A DNA stretch of 35,523 nucleotides from assembly GCF_017982655.1 (NCBI RefSeq), contig NZ_JABXYX010000079.1, positions 1-35,523 on the forward strand, read 5' to 3'. Below the pieces are notes generated by a model, which was not told the DNA's origin, made no database searches, and worked only from the letters and a program-made list of their open reading frames with translations. A program made the position numbers and the translations under genes. Below, in pieces: positions 35,040 through 35,523 of this stretch (position 1 is the stretch's first letter; every line of letters begins with the position of its first letter). The DNA is from Brasilonema sp. CT11 (GTDB lineage Bacteria; Cyanobacteriota; Cyanobacteriia; Cyanobacteriales; Nostocaceae).

Positions 35040-35400
35040 CAGAAGAATAGAGGCGTCAGTCGCCACGAGGAGCCAGCACTGCGCACGAGAATTTCCTGAC
35101 CTACTAGGTGTCTAGTGAGACCAGCGCTGCAGGAGGGTTTCCAACGCCAGATACCTCTGTCGGGAAATCCTCCTATGGCACAAAGTGCCACGCTACGCGC
35201 TTCAGTACTGGCTCCTCCGTAGGCACTGGCGTTAGCGCAGCGAGACCGGAGGTCTTCCCCGATAGCCGTAAGGCGTGGCGTTAGCCATAGGGCATTCAGA
35301 ACGAACGAACTGTGGGAGTGCTGAGACAGCGCTATGCTCCAGGTGACGACAACCTCCTGCATAGCGCTAAACTCAGCGTAAGGCGTGGTCGTTTCCACTA
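35040..35400. repeat. Cluster of GC-rich palindromic repeat modules
   Basis: A 360-bp mosaic of modules: AGCGCTGCAGGAGGGT (35123), a 42-bp unit (35173-35214) matching 14492-14534 in reverse, CAGCGAGACCGGAGGTCTTC (35239), a 35-bp unit (35258-35292) identical in reverse to 10251-10285, and two AGCGCTATG arms near 35330 and 35360. A 119-codon minus-strand frame here is repeat-derived. Confidence 0.85.
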
Positions 35401-35476
35401 GTAGTCCATCAAGTCAACTTTGCAGGGTGAAGCAGATTTTTGGTAAGCTAATCGAATTCAGGGTTAGGGTAACATT

Positions 35477-35523
35477 ATGTTAAAAAAATATACCATAAAT
35501 CTCAGTTCAGAAGAAGCCGAAAA
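35477..35523 (+). CDS. Start of an IS630-type transposase, cut by the window edge
   Basis: Fifteen complete codons are visible, MLKKYTINLSSEEAE, followed by the first bases of a lysine codon. This matches the usual beginning of IS630-family transposases in cyanobacteria (M-[LF]-KKY-x-[IV]-x-L-[ST]-x-E-E), a different subgroup from the broken copy at 6001. The identification rests on a very short stretch. Confidence 0.5.
   Translation, partial: MLKKYTINLSSEEAE

Noticed and set aside
35039-35398. 119-codon minus-strand frame
   Set aside because: Made up entirely of palindromic repeat modules shared with non-coding sites at 10251, 14492 and 32584.

Overview
The window looks like chromosomal DNA from a filamentous, probably heterocyst-forming cyanobacterium (order Nostocales). 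The evidence is a complete hetR gene with all known key residues, many HIP1 octamers (GCGATCGC) inside genes, heptanucleotide tandem repeats between genes, cyanobacterial families such as DUF3288, Uma2 and TPR proteins, and a scatter of GC-rich palindromic repeats. A genus cannot be named from the sequence alone. No rRNA, tRNA or CRISPR array was seen.

Layout. 1-6 kb: a quinone-oxidoreductase-type dehydrogenase, a large membrane protein with pentapeptide repeats and a helix-hairpin-helix motif, ilvH, mobA and a Uma2-family nuclease. 6.0-6.9 kb: a broken IS630 transposase. 7-11 kb: a thioredoxin/YyaL-type protein, a small unlisted gene, clpP, and a conserved hypothetical. 11.9-16.4 kb: an RNase II/R-family protein with an eroded active site, ubiX, a LapA-like membrane protein and a 63-residue conserved protein. 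17-22 kb: aroK, argB, clpC (convergent to argB) and a DUF3288 protein. 22-24.7 kb: a lipid-transport pair, mlaF-type ATPase followed by an MCE (MlaD-type) substrate-binding protein with a tandem-repeat tail. 25-29.8 kb: a CrtISO-like FAD oxidoreductase, a TPR protein, a truncated TPR protein and a 56-residue small protein. 29.9-33.6 kb: moaA and rpsD converging on a strong hairpin terminator, a secreted or membrane protein with a regular cysteine repeat, then hetR. 33.6-35.5 kb: a long upstream region of hetR, a palindromic repeat cluster, and the first codons of another IS630-type transposase.

Most genes are housekeeping genes and stand singly, not in operons; the clear exception is mlaF-mlaD. 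ClpP and ClpC are both encoded here and can form one protease, though 8.5 kb apart. MoaA and MobA both serve molybdenum cofactor synthesis, again unlinked.

The most interesting signals are: a 17-bp inverted repeat 1.1 kb upstream of hetR that closely matches the HetR recognition sequence described for hetP; a TCCGGA-type (DIF1-like) promoter just beyond it, pointing toward hetR; an RNB-domain protein lacking the catalytic aspartate cluster; a C-x11-C-x18/19 cysteine repeat protein next to hetR; a composite repeat architecture (GC-rich palindromic core flanked by heptad repeats) seen at several sites; and pieces of such repeats that appear as in-frame inserts within coding genes.
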